Shown: positions 16,139 to 25,508 of the stretch, piece by piece | Layout: each line of letters opens with the position of its first letter | How positions within the stretch are numbered: position 1 is the first letter of the stretch | Notes under the pieces: generated by a model | The model's input: only the letters and a program-made list of their open reading frames with translations | Databases searched by the model: none | Told to the model about the DNA's origin: nothing | Source: Gammaproteobacteria bacterium | Lineage (GTDB): Bacteria; Pseudomonadota; Gammaproteobacteria; Pseudomonadales; Azotimanducaceae | Direction of reading: 5' to 3' | DNA: 64,000 nt | NCBI GenBank assembly: GCA_009846005.1 | Contig: VXYL01000102.1 | Span: 1-64,000 of the forward strand | Program-made: the position numbers and the translations under genes

Positions 16139-16370
16139 CGAGACTCTTCTCTTAGCCGGGAGCGAGCCGAACGAAGTCTACAGCCTCTGAGGGATGTGGC
16201 CGCGCGGGGAGAGGGGGCTACGGTTGGCAGATCTACCGGAGGTTTTTGTGACGCGCATGAGTGCCAGGAGAAACCGCTTAGGGTGTGGTGCGTTTGAGTT
16301 CGTGTCGCGTTCGTCCAGGCGGTGAGCATTGCGTACGGACCCACGTCCCGAACTACACGAGCGGGGCTCC

Positions 16371-18224
16371 CTACCGAGGCCGGTTTATGCGCTCCGCTCG
16401 TTTGGGCTCGTACCACCACGAGTCCGGCGCCGGGGATTCGTAGACCGCCAAACCGTCCGTCGGGGGTTGACCGAACCGGTCCCAGTAGACGATGCGGGTA
16501 TCCCCAGATGCCTCGAGCGGTATGTGGTAGTAGCCGCGGAGCAGTACCCGGTCAAGGGCCCGGCAGGCGGCGACCATGGCGTCCATGTCGGTGGCGTTGA
16601 GGGCATGGTCGATCAGGGCGTCGATGGCGGGATCGTCGACGCCGGTCAGATTGGACGTCATCGGTTGGCTCGCGGCCGCGGAGGAGAACTGGAAGGGCAG
16701 GAGGGCCATCGGCGGCAGCGGAAGCACGAGTTGGCGCACGATGGCGTCGAACTCGCGCGAGCGGATGAGGCGGATGAACTGGGCGACCTCCACGAGGCGG
16801 ATGCTCGCATCGATGCCAAGCCTCTTGAGCACCTCGGCATAGGGAATCAGGATCCGGCGCTGGTCGATGTTGCGGGCGATGAACTCGATCTCGAACGGCT
16901 CGCCCGCCGCGTTGACGCGGCGGGAGCCGGCGACCTGCCAGCCAGCCTCCGCGAGCAGCGCTTGGGCCTTCGACAGTGCCGCCCGGCCGTAACCTTGGCC
17001 ACCGGACGCGGGAAGATCGAAGGGTTCGGAGAAAACGCGCGGGTCGAGGCGATCGCGCAGCGGCTCCAGTAGTCGGACCTCACCCGGCGTCGGCAAACCC
17101 GTCGCGCCGAAGGCGCTGTTCGGAAAGTAGCTGAACGCGCGTTGGTAGGCTCCGGCATGCAGGGCGCGGTTCAGCCAGTCGAAGTCGAACGCGACGGTGA
17201 GCGCCTCGCGCACGCGGACGTCGTCGAGTGGCGGGCGCTTGCTGTTGAGGCCGATGGCGGTGTTCATCCCCGCGGCCACGCGGCTAGTGACTTCGCCGCG
17301 CTGCAGGAGGCCCTCATGGGCCGCCGGTGTGTCGTAGCTTCCCGCCCAATGCCGTACATCGTTTTCGACGTAGTAGTCGATGAGGCCCTTGCGCAGCGAT
17401 TCCCGGAGGACCGTCGCATCCCGGTAGACGTCGTAGTGCAGTTCGTCGAAGTTGTAGAGGCCCCGGGTCACCGGCAGGTGGCGTCCCCAGTAGTCCTCGA
17501 CGCGTCGGTAGGCGATGTGGTCCCGGGCCCAGCGCTCGATCCGGTATGGGCCGCTGCCGACGGGTTCGACGAGGGTTGTTCGGGACGGGTTCCGGCCCCG
17601 CCAATGATGCTCAGGCAGAATCCGCGGCTCCGCCGTGAGGAAACGCAGATGCGAATCCTTGAGCGTCTCGTTGAGGTGCAGCCGCACCTCCCGCTCGCGG
17701 GTCACTTCCACGGCATCGATCCAGGCGAGCACGAGGCCGCCGTCGATGGTCGAGGTGGCCCAGTCGAGCGTGAACTTGACGTCGGCGGCGGTCACCGGTT
17801 CGCCGTCGTGGAACCGTGCCTGTGGATGCAGACGAAACACGAGCGTTTGCCGGTCGTCTGTCACCGCGATTCCCTGCGCAAGGCGACCGTAGAAACCGCC
17901 CAACTCGTCCCCGGAACGCACGATCAGGGTGTCGTAGATCCGGCCGTAGCCAGGCGGCGCCGCGACCGTGTTGTCGAACTCGCCGGCGAAGTTGCGGATG
18001 TCCTCCCCCGAGGAGAACGTCATCGTGCCGCCCTTGGGTGCATTCGGATCGACGTAGTCGAAATGCTCGAAGTCGGGACCGTACTTCAACTCGTGAAGCA
18101 GCGAGATGCCGTGGCTGAACTCAAGCTCCTCGGCGCCGGCGGCGAGGCCCACCAGGCACAGCATCCCGCCCGCCAATGGGTGACGCAGGTGGCCTGTTGA
18201 ACGTTTGTGCGCGTGTGCACGCAT
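16371..18224 (-). CDS. ABC transporter substrate-binding protein, family 5 (YejA-like), paralogue 1
   Basis: A 617-residue periplasmic binding protein of the OppA/YejA family, which delivers oligopeptides (microcin C type for YejA) to an inner-membrane ABC importer. It has a signal peptide (about residues 1-31, ending GLAAGA), then SHGISLLHELKYGPDFEHFD and YVDPNAPKGG, the hallmark YejA start. The FHDGEPVTAADV, GSGPYRIE, NSKRPPLDDVRVREAL and C-terminal WWYEPKRA segments follow. The ATG at 18224 is preferred over an upstream start for signal-peptide length. No permease or ATPase gene is adjacent. It diverges from the BNR-repeat gene. Confidence 0.87.
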   Translation of the reverse strand: MRAHAHKRSTGHLRHPLAGGMLCLVGLAAGAEELEFSHGISLLHELKYGPDFEHFDYVDPNAPKGGTMTFSSGEDIRNFAGEFDNTVAAPPGYGRIYDTLIVRSGDELGGFYGRLAQGIAVTDDRQTLVFRLHPQARFHDGEPVTAADVKFTLDWATSTIDGGLVLAWIDAVEVTREREVRLHLNETLKDSHLRFLTAEPRILPEHHWRGRNPSRTTLVEPVGSGPYRIERWARDHIAYRRVEDYWGRHLPVTRGLYNFDELHYDVYRDATVLRESLRKGLIDYYVENDVRHWAGSYDTPAAHEGLLQRGEVTSRVAAGMNTAIGLNSKRPPLDDVRVREALTVAFDFDWLNRALHAGAYQRAFSYFPNSAFGATGLPTPGEVRLLEPLRDRLDPRVFSEPFDLPASGGQGYGRAALSKAQALLAEAGWQVAGSRRVNAAGEPFEIEFIARNIDQRRILIPYAEVLKRLGIDASIRLVEVAQFIRLIRSREFDAIVRQLVLPLPPMALLPFQFSSAAASQPMTSNLTGVDDPAIDALIDHALNATDMDAMVAACRALDRVLLRGYYHIPLEASGDTRIVYWDRFGQPPTDGLAVYESPAPDSWWYEPKRAERINRPR

Positions 18225-18307
18225 GGGGCATCGAAACTGCAAATCGCTCGCCGGTTGCGACAACATACTAGACTGCGGAATTGACCGACGACTCTTAAGG
18301 AGCGTGG

Positions 18308-19321
18308 ATGAGCGATTATTCGATCTTCATCGGGACGGTGGGCAATGGGCTGCAGGTCAGCCGCGACCGGGGCCGGTCGTGGCGCGCAACACCCGTCGGC
18401 GGCCTGGAAGGCAATGTTCGCGCCCTCGCCGTATATCCGGACGACCCGCATCGCCTGCTGGCCGGTTCCGACGCAACGGGGATCTACCGCAGCGACGACA
18501 ACGGCACCACGTGGGAGAAGCTCGACTCGCCCATGGAGGGCATGGAGATCTGGGCCATCGACGTGGATCCCGAGGATCCCGACCGGATCTACGTCGGCAC
18601 GCGGCCTGACGGGTTCCGTTCGGTGGACGGCGGCGGGACCTGGGAGGCGTTGCCCATGGGTGTCGACCGCAGCGCCATGCTCTATCCGCCTAGAACCACC
18701 AAGATCTTGGTCGATCCGAACGACAGCCGGACGATCTGGGCCGGGACGGAGGTCAACGGCGTGTACCGCAGCGGGGACGGCGGCGAAACCTGGCGGCGCC
18801 TGCCGGACATCGGGCCAAGCCCTTGGCACCAGGACAACCACTGCCTCGCGATCCGGAACGGGGACCGGCGGGCGATATACGTCACGGGTCCCGAAGGGCT
18901 GGCGACCAGCGTCGACGACGGCGAGACCTGGCGCATCGAAGCCCTGCCGCCGGTCCGGGACGAGAAGGGCGACGTGTTCAGTACGGGAGAGCGTGTGCCG
19001 GACCACGCCTACTGCCGCGGCATGATCATCAAACCGGACGATCCGGACACGATGTTCATCGGGACCGGCAATACGATTCCCGGCGAAGTCGGCGGGATCC
19101 AGCGCACCCGGGACGGCGGCGAGACCTGGGAGTACGTCTCCCTGCCGGTGCTGCCGAACTCGGTGGTGTACTGGTTGGGGACGCACCCCGAAACCCCCGA
19201 CGTGATCGCCGCGGCCAGCATCTTCGGCTACGTCTATCTCAGCGAAGACGGCGGCGAGACCTGGACCAAACCGCGCCGCGAGTTCGGCCACGTGCGCGCC
19301 GTTGCCGTGACACCGAGCTGA
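18308..19321 (+). CDS. BNR/Asp-box repeat beta-propeller protein
   Basis: A 337-residue repeat protein with no signal peptide. At least five Asp-box motifs are visible (SRDRGRSW, SDDNGTTW, SVDGGGTW, SGDGGETW, RDGGETW and a final SEDGGETW), spaced about 45-60 residues, as in sortilin- or sialidase-like propellers. Between them are repeats such as DPEDPDRIYVGT and DPNDSRTIWAGT. A strong AAGGAG precedes the ATG. The Asp-box fold suits glycan or protein binding, but no catalytic sialidase residues are evident. It is followed closely by the serine hydrolase gene and may share its transcript. Confidence 0.8.
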   Translation: MSDYSIFIGTVGNGLQVSRDRGRSWRATPVGGLEGNVRALAVYPDDPHRLLAGSDATGIYRSDDNGTTWEKLDSPMEGMEIWAIDVDPEDPDRIYVGTRPDGFRSVDGGGTWEALPMGVDRSAMLYPPRTTKILVDPNDSRTIWAGTEVNGVYRSGDGGETWRRLPDIGPSPWHQDNHCLAIRNGDRRAIYVTGPEGLATSVDDGETWRIEALPPVRDEKGDVFSTGERVPDHAYCRGMIIKPDDPDTMFIGTGNTIPGEVGGIQRTRDGGETWEYVSLPVLPNSVVYWLGTHPETPDVIAAASIFGYVYLSEDGGETWTKPRREFGHVRAVAVTPS

Positions 19322-19350
19322 GCAAGATGACCTCCCGGAGAACCGATCCC

Positions 19351-20580
19351 ATGCCCAGAACCCGAAGCGTCCAACGTCGTCTCTTGATTCTTGCCGTCTG
19401 CGCGCTGGCGCTGCCGTCGCTGGCCGGCGTGTCGCCGGAACGCCTTGCTCGGCTCGACGCCTTCCTCGACTCCTACGTGGACGAAGGCAAAATCCCGGGC
19501 GCCGTTCTGCAGATCACCCACGACGGCCGTACTGTCTACCACCGCGCGACGGGGTTTCGCGACCGCGACGCCGGCGCTGCCATGCAGACAGACACCATCT
19601 TCCGCATTGCGTCGATGTCCAAGGCCGTCGTCAGCGCCGCCGTCCTGATGCTGCAAGAGCGCGGCGCGCTGCTCATCGCCCAGCCGGTGGGCGAGGTGCT
19701 GCCCGAGTACGCCGCCACCCGCGTTGCGGTCGCGGGAGACGATGGCGGCTACGAAATCGTCGACGCCGCGCGGCCCATCACGATTCGCGACCTCCTGACC
19801 CACACCGCCGGGATCGGCTACGGGTCTGGTCCCGCAGCGGAGGAGTGGAAGGCCGCAGGACTCCAGCATTGGTACTTCGGCCACCGCGACGAACCCATCC
19901 GCGAGACGGTTCGACGCATCGGGGTAATGCCCATGGACGCCCAACCGGGCGAACGATGGGTATACGGGTACAACACCGACATTCTCGGGGCGCTCGTCGA
20001 AGTGGCGAGCGGCACGACGCTCGATGAGTTCCTCGCGACCGAGATCTTCGCGCCGCTCGGCATGACGGACACGTCGTTCTACCTGCCGCCGGCCAAAACC
20101 GACCGCCTGGCGGTCGTGTATTCGCGCACCCCGACCGGCGAACTGGTGCTCCCCGAGGCGAACACGCCGTTCCACGGCCAGGGCCACTACGTGGCGGGCC
20201 CGCGAAAAAGCTTCTCGGGCGGTGCCGGTCTGCTCTCCACCACGGCCGACTACACCCGGTTCCTGGAAGCGATCCGGCGCGGCGGGGGACCGATCCTGTC
20301 GCGCAAGTCCGTCGAACTGATGACCACCGACAACCTGGGCGACATCGAGTTAGCCCCGGGTCTTGGCTTCGGATTGGGCTTCGGTGTCGTGTCGGAACCG
20401 GGGGTGCGCGGCGAACTCGGTTCACCGGGCGAGTTCAACTGGGGTGGCGCGTACCACACGTTGTACTGGGTGGACCCGGTCGAGAAGCTGACCGTCGTCT
20501 ACATGACACAGATTCTCCCCGCTTGGGGCTTGGACGACTTCGGCAAGGTCAGGGCGCTGGTCTACCAGGCGATCGACTAG
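19351..20580 (+). CDS. Exported serine hydrolase of the beta-lactamase/EstB family
   Basis: A 409-residue penicillin-binding-protein-fold hydrolase. A signal peptide spans about residues 1-26. The nucleophile motif SMSK is at residues 88-91 (Ser88, Lys91). The second motif, Tyr-x-Asn in YGYN, lies near residue 210, and the LTHTAGIGYG loop typical of class C-like esterases is present. The KTG equivalent is replaced by an NWGGAYHT segment, as in many EstB-like esterases and D-aminopeptidases, so true beta-lactamase activity is unlikely. The start is taken at 19351, with GGAG upstream; 19327 is an in-frame alternative. It lies 29 bp after the BNR gene. Confidence 0.8.
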   Translation: MPRTRSVQRRLLILAVCALALPSLAGVSPERLARLDAFLDSYVDEGKIPGAVLQITHDGRTVYHRATGFRDRDAGAAMQTDTIFRIASMSKAVVSAAVLMLQERGALLIAQPVGEVLPEYAATRVAVAGDDGGYEIVDAARPITIRDLLTHTAGIGYGSGPAAEEWKAAGLQHWYFGHRDEPIRETVRRIGVMPMDAQPGERWVYGYNTDILGALVEVASGTTLDEFLATEIFAPLGMTDTSFYLPPAKTDRLAVVYSRTPTGELVLPEANTPFHGQGHYVAGPRKSFSGGAGLLSTTADYTRFLEAIRRGGGPILSRKSVELMTTDNLGDIELAPGLGFGLGFGVVSEPGVRGELGSPGEFNWGGAYHTLYWVDPVEKLTVVYMTQILPAWGLDDFGKVRALVYQAID

Positions 20581-20594
20581 CTAACAGCCTTTAG

Positions 20595-20615
20595 GTCGCC
20601 CCTGTGGATGGCGAC
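20595..20615. repeat. Possible worn half-copy of the palindromic intergenic repeat
   Basis: GTCGCC and GGCGAC (20595-20600 and 20610-20615) flank CCTGTGGAT, resembling the first hairpin of the dispersed repeat. It sits between the serine hydrolase stop and the next binding-protein gene. The match is short, so the relation is uncertain. Confidence 0.3.
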
Positions 20616-20687
20616 AGTCCCGTCATGAATTGGTGGCGAGACCCCACGCGCATCATCGCTGCGATGTCACGGTGCAGGCTGGACGGG

Positions 20688-22514
20688 ATGCGTCACCCGA
20701 TGACGCGGTGTCTTGTCGTTCTGCCTGTCCTCTGCGTGTCGTTCGCCGCCAGTGCGGTCCCCCTGGAGGAATTGGACTTCAAGCACGGGATCGCGTTCTT
20801 CCACGACCTGAAGTATCCGGCTGACTTCACCCATTTCGACTACCTGAATCCCGACGCCCCCAAGGGCGGCAAGCTGGTCCTTGCGCACCCCTTTTCGTTC
20901 GACACGCTGGCGCCGATGGCACAGGGCGAGACCGGCGCGCCATCGGGGTATCTGTACCGCGGCGACACGCTCATCGTGCGCGGCGGGGACGAGATCACGG
21001 CGTTCTACGGCCGTCTCGCGGACGGCATCGCGGTTGCCGACGAGCGGACGATCGTATTCAGAATCCACCCCCAGGCAACGTGGGACGACGGCGTGCCGAT
21101 CACCGCCGACGATGTCGTGTTCACCTTCGAAATGCGGAAGAACGCGTTGGGGGCGGGTTACTTCTTCCGCTTCATCGAGTCGGTCGAGGCGCTGGACGAA
21201 CGCCACGTGGTGTTTCGCATCGACGCCCCCTTGACGCACGATCACGTCACGTTGATCCAGTACATCGCCATCCTGCCGCAGCACTATTGGCACGACCGGA
21301 ACCCGTCGGCCCATACCCTCGAGCCACCCGTCTCCAGCGGGCCCTACCGCATCAAGGAGGTGAGGGCGGGCCGCTATATCGAGTACGAACGCAATCTGCG
21401 CTATTGGGGTAGGGACCTCCCCATCAACGCCGGCCGGTACAACTTCGACACGGTGCGCTACGAGGTGTACCGCGACAGCACCGTCGCAAGGGAAGCCTTC
21501 CGCAAGGGGCTGATCGACATGCTGGACGAGGACGACATTCGGTATTGGGTGACCGGCTACGAGGGGCCCGATCTCGATAGCGGACGGATCAGGAAGACCC
21601 GCCGTGAATACGGCATTTCGGTGGGCATCGGGATTGCGATCGTCCTGAACAGCCAGGTGTCCAGGTTGGCCGACCGGCGCGTGCGAAAGGCCCTCGCGCT
21701 GGCATTGAACTACGAGTGGATCAACGAGAAGCTGTACCACGGCCAGCGCACGCGGGCACTGAGCTATTGGCCGGGGACCATCTTGTCGGCCACCGGCTTG
21801 CCCAGCGAGGACGAGATCTCGCTGCTGTCGCGGTTTCGGGACGCACTGCCTTCGGCACTCTTCGAGCGACCCTTCGGCTACCCGAAGACCGCAAGCCCGA
21901 CCACGTCCAAGGGGAACCTGCTCGAAGCGCGGGACCTGCTCGCCGCATCCGGTTGGCGGATCGACGACGGTGCGCTGCGCGATGCCAGCGGGGCACCGTT
22001 CAGGCTCGAGTTGCTGACCCTGGATCCCGACCACACGCGAATCCTGCTGCCCTGGTCCGCGGCGCTTCGGCAACTCGGCATCGAGGTGAGGATCCGTCTC
22101 GTGGATGTCAGCCAATACACCAACCGCACCCGCCACCACGAGTACGAAGCGCTCGTCCAGGGCTACGGCATTCTGATGCCGCCGACGCTGGAGTTGCGTT
22201 CCCACTTCCACTCGACCTCGACGGGGCGGGAAGGGTCCCGCAACGTGGTCGGCGTTAGCGACCCGGTGGTCGACTTTCTCGTCGAGAAGGCCGAAGCGGC
22301 CGAGACCCTCGATCAAGTGATCGCGGCGTGTCGCGCCCTTGACCGGGTATTGCTATGGGACCACTACCTGATCCCGCTCTACGCGATCGATCAGCGTCGT
22401 ACGTTGCACTGGGACAAGTTCGGACGTCCGCCCGAACCGCTCTATCGGCCCGCCTACCCCGACGGCTGGTGGTACGACGAATCCAAGGCGGCGCGTCTCG
22501 ACAGGGAACGTTGA
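20688..22514 (+). CDS. ABC transporter substrate-binding protein, family 5 (YejA-like), paralogue 2
   Basis: A 608-residue paralogue of the minus-strand binding protein at 16.4-18.2 kb. A signal peptide (MRHPMTRCLVVLPVLCVSFA, cleaved after SAV or so) is followed by LDFKHGIAFFHDLKYPADFT and YLNPDAPKGG. The SGPYRIKEV, LADRRVRKALALALNYEW and C-terminal GWWYDESKAAR blocks match YejA. The ATG at 20688 is preferred because it begins a normal signal peptide, whereas the upstream in-frame GTG at 20604 adds 28 unsupported residues. It converges on the PEP-utilising enzyme gene, with 20 bp between their ends. No transporter subunits are adjacent. Confidence 0.87.
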   Translation: MRHPMTRCLVVLPVLCVSFAASAVPLEELDFKHGIAFFHDLKYPADFTHFDYLNPDAPKGGKLVLAHPFSFDTLAPMAQGETGAPSGYLYRGDTLIVRGGDEITAFYGRLADGIAVADERTIVFRIHPQATWDDGVPITADDVVFTFEMRKNALGAGYFFRFIESVEALDERHVVFRIDAPLTHDHVTLIQYIAILPQHYWHDRNPSAHTLEPPVSSGPYRIKEVRAGRYIEYERNLRYWGRDLPINAGRYNFDTVRYEVYRDSTVAREAFRKGLIDMLDEDDIRYWVTGYEGPDLDSGRIRKTRREYGISVGIGIAIVLNSQVSRLADRRVRKALALALNYEWINEKLYHGQRTRALSYWPGTILSATGLPSEDEISLLSRFRDALPSALFERPFGYPKTASPTTSKGNLLEARDLLAASGWRIDDGALRDASGAPFRLELLTLDPDHTRILLPWSAALRQLGIEVRIRLVDVSQYTNRTRHHEYEALVQGYGILMPPTLELRSHFHSTSTGREGSRNVVGVSDPVVDFLVEKAEAAETLDQVIAACRALDRVLLWDHYLIPLYAIDQRRTLHWDKFGRPPEPLYRPAYPDGWWYDESKAARLDRER

Positions 22515-22534
22515 CGCCGGCGGCATGGAACGAG

Positions 22535-25285
22535 TCAGTCGTCCATCTGGATGACAACCGTCCCCGCGTCGCCGTCCACCTCGAGGATCTGACCGCTGTC
22601 GACCCGCTGGGTGACGTTGCCGGTGCCGACCACCGCGGGAATGCCGTATTCCCTGGCCACGATGGAACCATGGCCGAGGATGCCCCCGATGTCCGTCACG
22701 AGCCCGACAGCGTGGGCGAATAGCTGGGTCCAGGCGGGGGATGTCATCGGGCAGACCAGGATGGATCCGGGCTGCATGCGGTCGAACTCCTGGGCATTCA
22801 TGATCCGGCTTGCCGGCGCGGCGATCGTGCCAGGGCTCACCGGGATGCCGCGCAGGGTGTCGCTCGAGTCGTCGTTCTTGAACTGGGTCTCCTTGAACTT
22901 CAGGCCCGGGTTCTCCCTGGCTTCGTCGGGAATCGTGCCGGGTGGGTGCAGGCGTTTGCGCGTCTCCCTGAGTTCCCGGCGCTCTGCCGTCAGGGCGAGA
23001 TATTCAGGCATCGGCTTGCCGACCCCTCGCGCGAGAAGGGCGGGCTTGATCTCGTCGCTGGTGAGGAAGAAGAGGTCGCTCGGCTCGCCAAGCGTGCCGA
23101 CGTCCACCAGCCGTTGCCCCAACTCGGCGGCCATGCGGCGCAGCACCGGCCAGGCCGTGCCGAGCACGAAGCAGGACTCCTCGCGCATGGGGTAGTACTG
23201 GTAGGCGAACCACATCCGATAGCGGAACTGCCAATACTGGAACGGTTCCAGCAGTTCGCGGATCTCCGCGAGGGCGTCTTCCCGTTTGCGGGTCGCCTCC
23301 GACTCGTGCTGAGCCGGGTCGTAGTCGGCCCGCTGCACCATGTTCTTGAGGGTCACGAACATGGCGGACGGGTCTTCCTGCTGGGTCGGCTCGCAGAAAT
23401 CGAGGCTGTAGCCCTGGTGACCGTAGGTCGCGAGGTAGGTGTCGATGGCTGACAACACCTCGCCGGTGTCGTCGCGTTGCCGGAGGACGGTCATCAACCG
23501 TCGAGCGGGGGTCGCGATCACCAACTCGTAGAGCGCGGGTGCTGCCTTGATCAGGGTGGCGATGGCGAACATGTCATCGTTGGCCTGCATGATCCGGGAC
23601 TTGAAACCGGACAGGAACTGGCCGCTGGTGAAATGATGGTCCGGCAGGGACTCCCTCAGGAAGGCCTGGAGCTGATCGTCCACCGATTTCGCCACGCCGA
23701 AGGTGTGTCCGCCGTTGCTGGTCCAGTAGTGGCCCTCCGCATTGGCGAGTTCGGCGATGCCGGAGAGCAGGGCTTGATCGTCGGTGGCGGCGAGCTCGGC
23801 GGCCTCCCACTTCCTGGCGGCGCCTTGAAGCTCGGGCCACGCGCGATCCCAGAAGTCCCGGTGCTGACGGTCGTTGGTGGCGGTCTTGTTGAACGCGATG
23901 TAGGTCGGATTGTCGCTCTCCGGCATGGTGATCGCGTGGGGCAGATTGTCACTGGCGAGTTCGGTGGCCATGGCGTTGAACTGGGCGCGCTCGTCATCGG
24001 ACAGGGTCGCCAGGAACAGGTTCAGATCGTGGGCTTCCTGGGTTTTGACTTCCGGCTTTCTGGCCTCCTCGTCCCGCCGCCGTTTCAGGTTGGCTCGGAA
24101 CTCCTCGTCGGTCTTCTCCGTACCGGAGCCGAAGATCTGAAACGCGAAGCCGTGAAGGGTGGTGTACATGGACCTGCCGGTTCTCTCGCTGACCAGCCCG
24201 CCGTGAATGTAGAGCTCGTCGAAGAGCGGGCAGGTGGGATCCGGGATGTTCTCGACGATTTGCCGACGCACCAGGCCGAAGACCTCGGCAGGCGCCTCCC
24301 ACTCCACCTCGATGGGCTGGGGCGGCAGGTTCGTGATCGGCCGCGACTGCAGGAGCCAGAGCTTGCCGTCGGCGACAGCCCACTCGATGTCCTGGGGCTG
24401 GCCGCCGAAGTGCGCCTCCACCCGAGCCGCGAGCCCGGCCAACTCGGCGAGGGGATCGTCCGGCAAGGACGACGTGTCGCGTTCGCCCGGGTCCACGTCC
24501 ACCAGGCGGGTTCCCTGTTTGGCATCGGAGACGATTTTCCGCTCCTTGGTGCCGATCATGGTTTCCTTGACGGCAAGAGTGGACCTCTCGACGATGAACG
24601 TGTCCGGCGTGACCTGCCCGCCCACCACGGCCTCGCCGAGGCCGAAGCTAGCGTTGACGATCATCTCGCCGCGCTCGCCGGTGGCCGGATTCGCCGTGAA
24701 GAGGATGCCGGCGACGTCGGCGGGCACCATGATCTGCACCACGACCGCCATGGCCACGGCGTCGGACTCGATGCCCATCTCGTTGCGGTAGCTGATCGCC
24801 TGCGCCGTCCACAGCGAAGCCCAGCAGTTGCGCACTGCGTCGAGGAGCGCTTCGTGACCGCGGACGTTGAGGTAGGTTTCCTGCTGCCCGGCGAAGGACA
24901 GCCCCGGCAGGTCTTCGGCGTTCGCGGAAGAGCGCACCGCCACGGCGGGATCGTCACCCGGCAACGCCCGGTAGGCCGCCGCGAGGTCGGCTTTCAGCGT
25001 GTTGGATAGCTCGCAGCCGGTGATGAGCGCCCGGATCGATCGCGACGCCGACTCGAAGGACGCGCGAGAATCGACAATCTCCGGGCGGGCGAGCTCGAGG
25101 ATGCGCGAACCGAGTCCGTTGGCGGCCACGAAGTCCCTGTAGGCGGTCGTCGACAACAGGAAGCCGCCCGGGACATCGAACCCCGCGCGGGTCATCTGGG
25201 CGAGGGAACGGCCCTTGCCGCCGACGGATTCCAAGGCGTCGTTGGCGGTGTTGATCGGGGTGATGACGGCAGAGTTGTCTGACAT
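22535..25285 (-). CDS. PEP-utilising enzyme, PEP synthase / rifampin phosphotransferase-like
   Basis: A 916-residue three-part enzyme. The N-terminal ATP-binding domain (residues about 1-330) has GGKGRSLAQMTRAG, AVRSSANAEDLPGLSFAGQQ and DIEWAVADGKLWLLQSRP. A long central domain follows. The C-terminal swivelling phosphohistidine domain ends with TDIGGILGHGSIVAREYGIP, where the His is the phospho-carrier. The family moves phosphate from ATP to pyruvate (PpsA), rifampin (RPH) or other acceptors. The length and the large central insert fit RPH-like phosphotransferases better than PpsA (about 790), and the C-terminal TIM barrel of PpsA/PPDK is missing. The acceptor is unknown. It is monocistronic and diverges from a sulfatase gene. 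Confidence 0.8.
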   Translation of the reverse strand: MSDNSAVITPINTANDALESVGGKGRSLAQMTRAGFDVPGGFLLSTTAYRDFVAANGLGSRILELARPEIVDSRASFESASRSIRALITGCELSNTLKADLAAAYRALPGDDPAVAVRSSANAEDLPGLSFAGQQETYLNVRGHEALLDAVRNCWASLWTAQAISYRNEMGIESDAVAMAVVVQIMVPADVAGILFTANPATGERGEMIVNASFGLGEAVVGGQVTPDTFIVERSTLAVKETMIGTKERKIVSDAKQGTRLVDVDPGERDTSSLPDDPLAELAGLAARVEAHFGGQPQDIEWAVADGKLWLLQSRPITNLPPQPIEVEWEAPAEVFGLVRRQIVENIPDPTCPLFDELYIHGGLVSERTGRSMYTTLHGFAFQIFGSGTEKTDEEFRANLKRRRDEEARKPEVKTQEAHDLNLFLATLSDDERAQFNAMATELASDNLPHAITMPESDNPTYIAFNKTATNDRQHRDFWDRAWPELQGAARKWEAAELAATDDQALLSGIAELANAEGHYWTSNGGHTFGVAKSVDDQLQAFLRESLPDHHFTSGQFLSGFKSRIMQANDDMFAIATLIKAAPALYELVIATPARRLMTVLRQRDDTGEVLSAIDTYLATYGHQGYSLDFCEPTQQEDPSAMFVTLKNMVQRADYDPAQHESEATRKREDALAEIRELLEPFQYWQFRYRMWFAYQYYPMREESCFVLGTAWPVLRRMAAELGQRLVDVGTLGEPSDLFFLTSDEIKPALLARGVGKPMPEYLALTAERRELRETRKRLHPPGTIPDEARENPGLKFKETQFKNDDSSDTLRGIPVSPGTIAAPASRIMNAQEFDRMQPGSILVCPMTSPAWTQLFAHAVGLVTDIGGILGHGSIVAREYGIPAVVGTGNVTQRVDSGQILEVDGDAGTVVIQMDD

Positions 25286-25508
25286 TGAAGGAGTCCTTGT
25301 TTAGCGTTCTTTCGACCTGACGGACGTCCTCTGTGATCGACTTCACCCGACGGAATTCGAACGAGGCATCCTATCAAACCCGGACTGCGATCCAACCGGC
25401 CCGAGTTTCTGTTTCTGGGCCTGCGAATGCGGCGACAGACCGCGTGCGTGCTAGAGTTGGCCGCCACCAGGGTACGGCGGTGTCGTGCCGCCACGGGAGG
25501 TAGGTCGC

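Noticed and set aside
19351-20580. True class C beta-lactamase
   Set aside because: SxxK and YxN are present, but the KTG motif is replaced by an NWGGAYHT stretch, which points to the esterase/peptidase branch.
22535-25285. Genuine PEP synthase (PpsA)
   Set aside because: The ATP domain and phosphohistidine domain are present, but the C-terminal PEP/pyruvate TIM barrel is missing and a long central region is present, closer to rifampin phosphotransferase-type enzymes.
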